Positions 5,305 through 5,391 of a DNA stretch of 5,391 nt are shown here, piece after piece. A model generated the notes under the pieces. It was not told the DNA's origin, did no database searches, and saw only the letters and a list, made by a program, of their open reading frames with translations. The position numbers were made by a program, and so were the translations under genes. The DNA is taken from the NCBI GenBank assembly GCA_937892835.1, contig CALBHM010000104.1, positions 1 to 5,391 of the forward strand, given 5' to 3'. Position 1 is the stretch's first letter, and each line of letters starts with the position of its first letter. The stretch comes from an uncultured Ruminococcus sp. (GTDB lineage Bacteria; Bacillota; Clostridia; Oscillospirales; Acutalibacteraceae).

Positions 5305-5357
5305 TAACAAAAAGGACGTCGATCGGTACAATGTATCGTTTGGCGTCCTTTTTGTTA
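5305..5357 (+). terminator. Terminator after the NSS transporter gene
   Basis: TAACAAAAAGGACG (5305-5318) pairs perfectly over 14 bp with CGTCCTTTTTGTTA (5344-5357). A 25-base apical region can form a further short CGAT/ATCG stem (5320-5323 with 5335-5338). The T-run lies inside the right arm (5349-5353). The stem starts 5 bases after the stop. The symmetric A/T flanks may allow it to work in both directions. The last 34 bases of the window (5358-5391) hold nothing I can identify. Confidence 0.82.
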
Positions 5358-5391
5358 TAACACATTACAGAAAAGGAATTTTAAGCAAAGC

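Noticed and set aside
1..5391. GCTTTGC at the left edge and GCAAAGC at the right edge as terminal inverted repeats
   Set aside because: Only 7 bases match, the left copy is inside a coding frame, and the window edges are arbitrary or contig ends; most likely chance.

Overview
The window reads like chromosomal DNA from a low-GC Firmicute, most likely a gut-type Clostridia. The grounds are AT-rich intergenic DNA, strong GGAGG-type ribosome binding sites, a TTG start, intrinsic terminators with T-runs, sigma-A-type promoters with extended -10 elements, and proteins typical of that group. No taxonomic search was possible, so this is inference.

Layout, left to right. A 5'-truncated gene for a small membrane-anchored protein of unknown function (to 490) ends at a strong hairpin terminator. 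Next is a P-loop nucleotide kinase of the FlaR/'topology modulation' type (565-1068, + strand). It converges on a two-gene minus-strand operon, rsmE then an rsmF-like gene (3186 down to 1084). Both encode rRNA base methyltransferases: RsmE a SPOUT enzyme for m3U, the RsmF-like protein a NOL1/NOP2/Sun-type enzyme for m5C. They are probably translationally coupled. The convergent genes share one bidirectional terminator, and the kinase stop codon lies in its loop.

Back-to-back promoters at about 3216-3280 drive rsmE leftward and a tRNA-Leu (anticodon CAG, CCA encoded) rightward. The tRNA has its own terminator. A gene-free stretch of about 450 bases (3479-3932) follows. It is rich in small repeats: TTTTTCACTAT direct repeats with an inverted repeat, and three copies of a GTAGGGG-headed hairpin unit. 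It also holds a degenerate second copy of the AT-rich sequence from the rsmE/tRNA promoter region. The last gene (3933-5300, + strand) is a complete 11-helix sodium-dependent neurotransmitter:sodium symporter (NSS) family transporter, closed by a terminator.

The gene content is ordinary housekeeping: translation-apparatus modification, one tRNA, one amino-acid-type transporter and one nucleotide kinase. I found no convincing new multi-gene system. The most unusual part is the repeat-laden intergenic stretch between the tRNA and the transporter.
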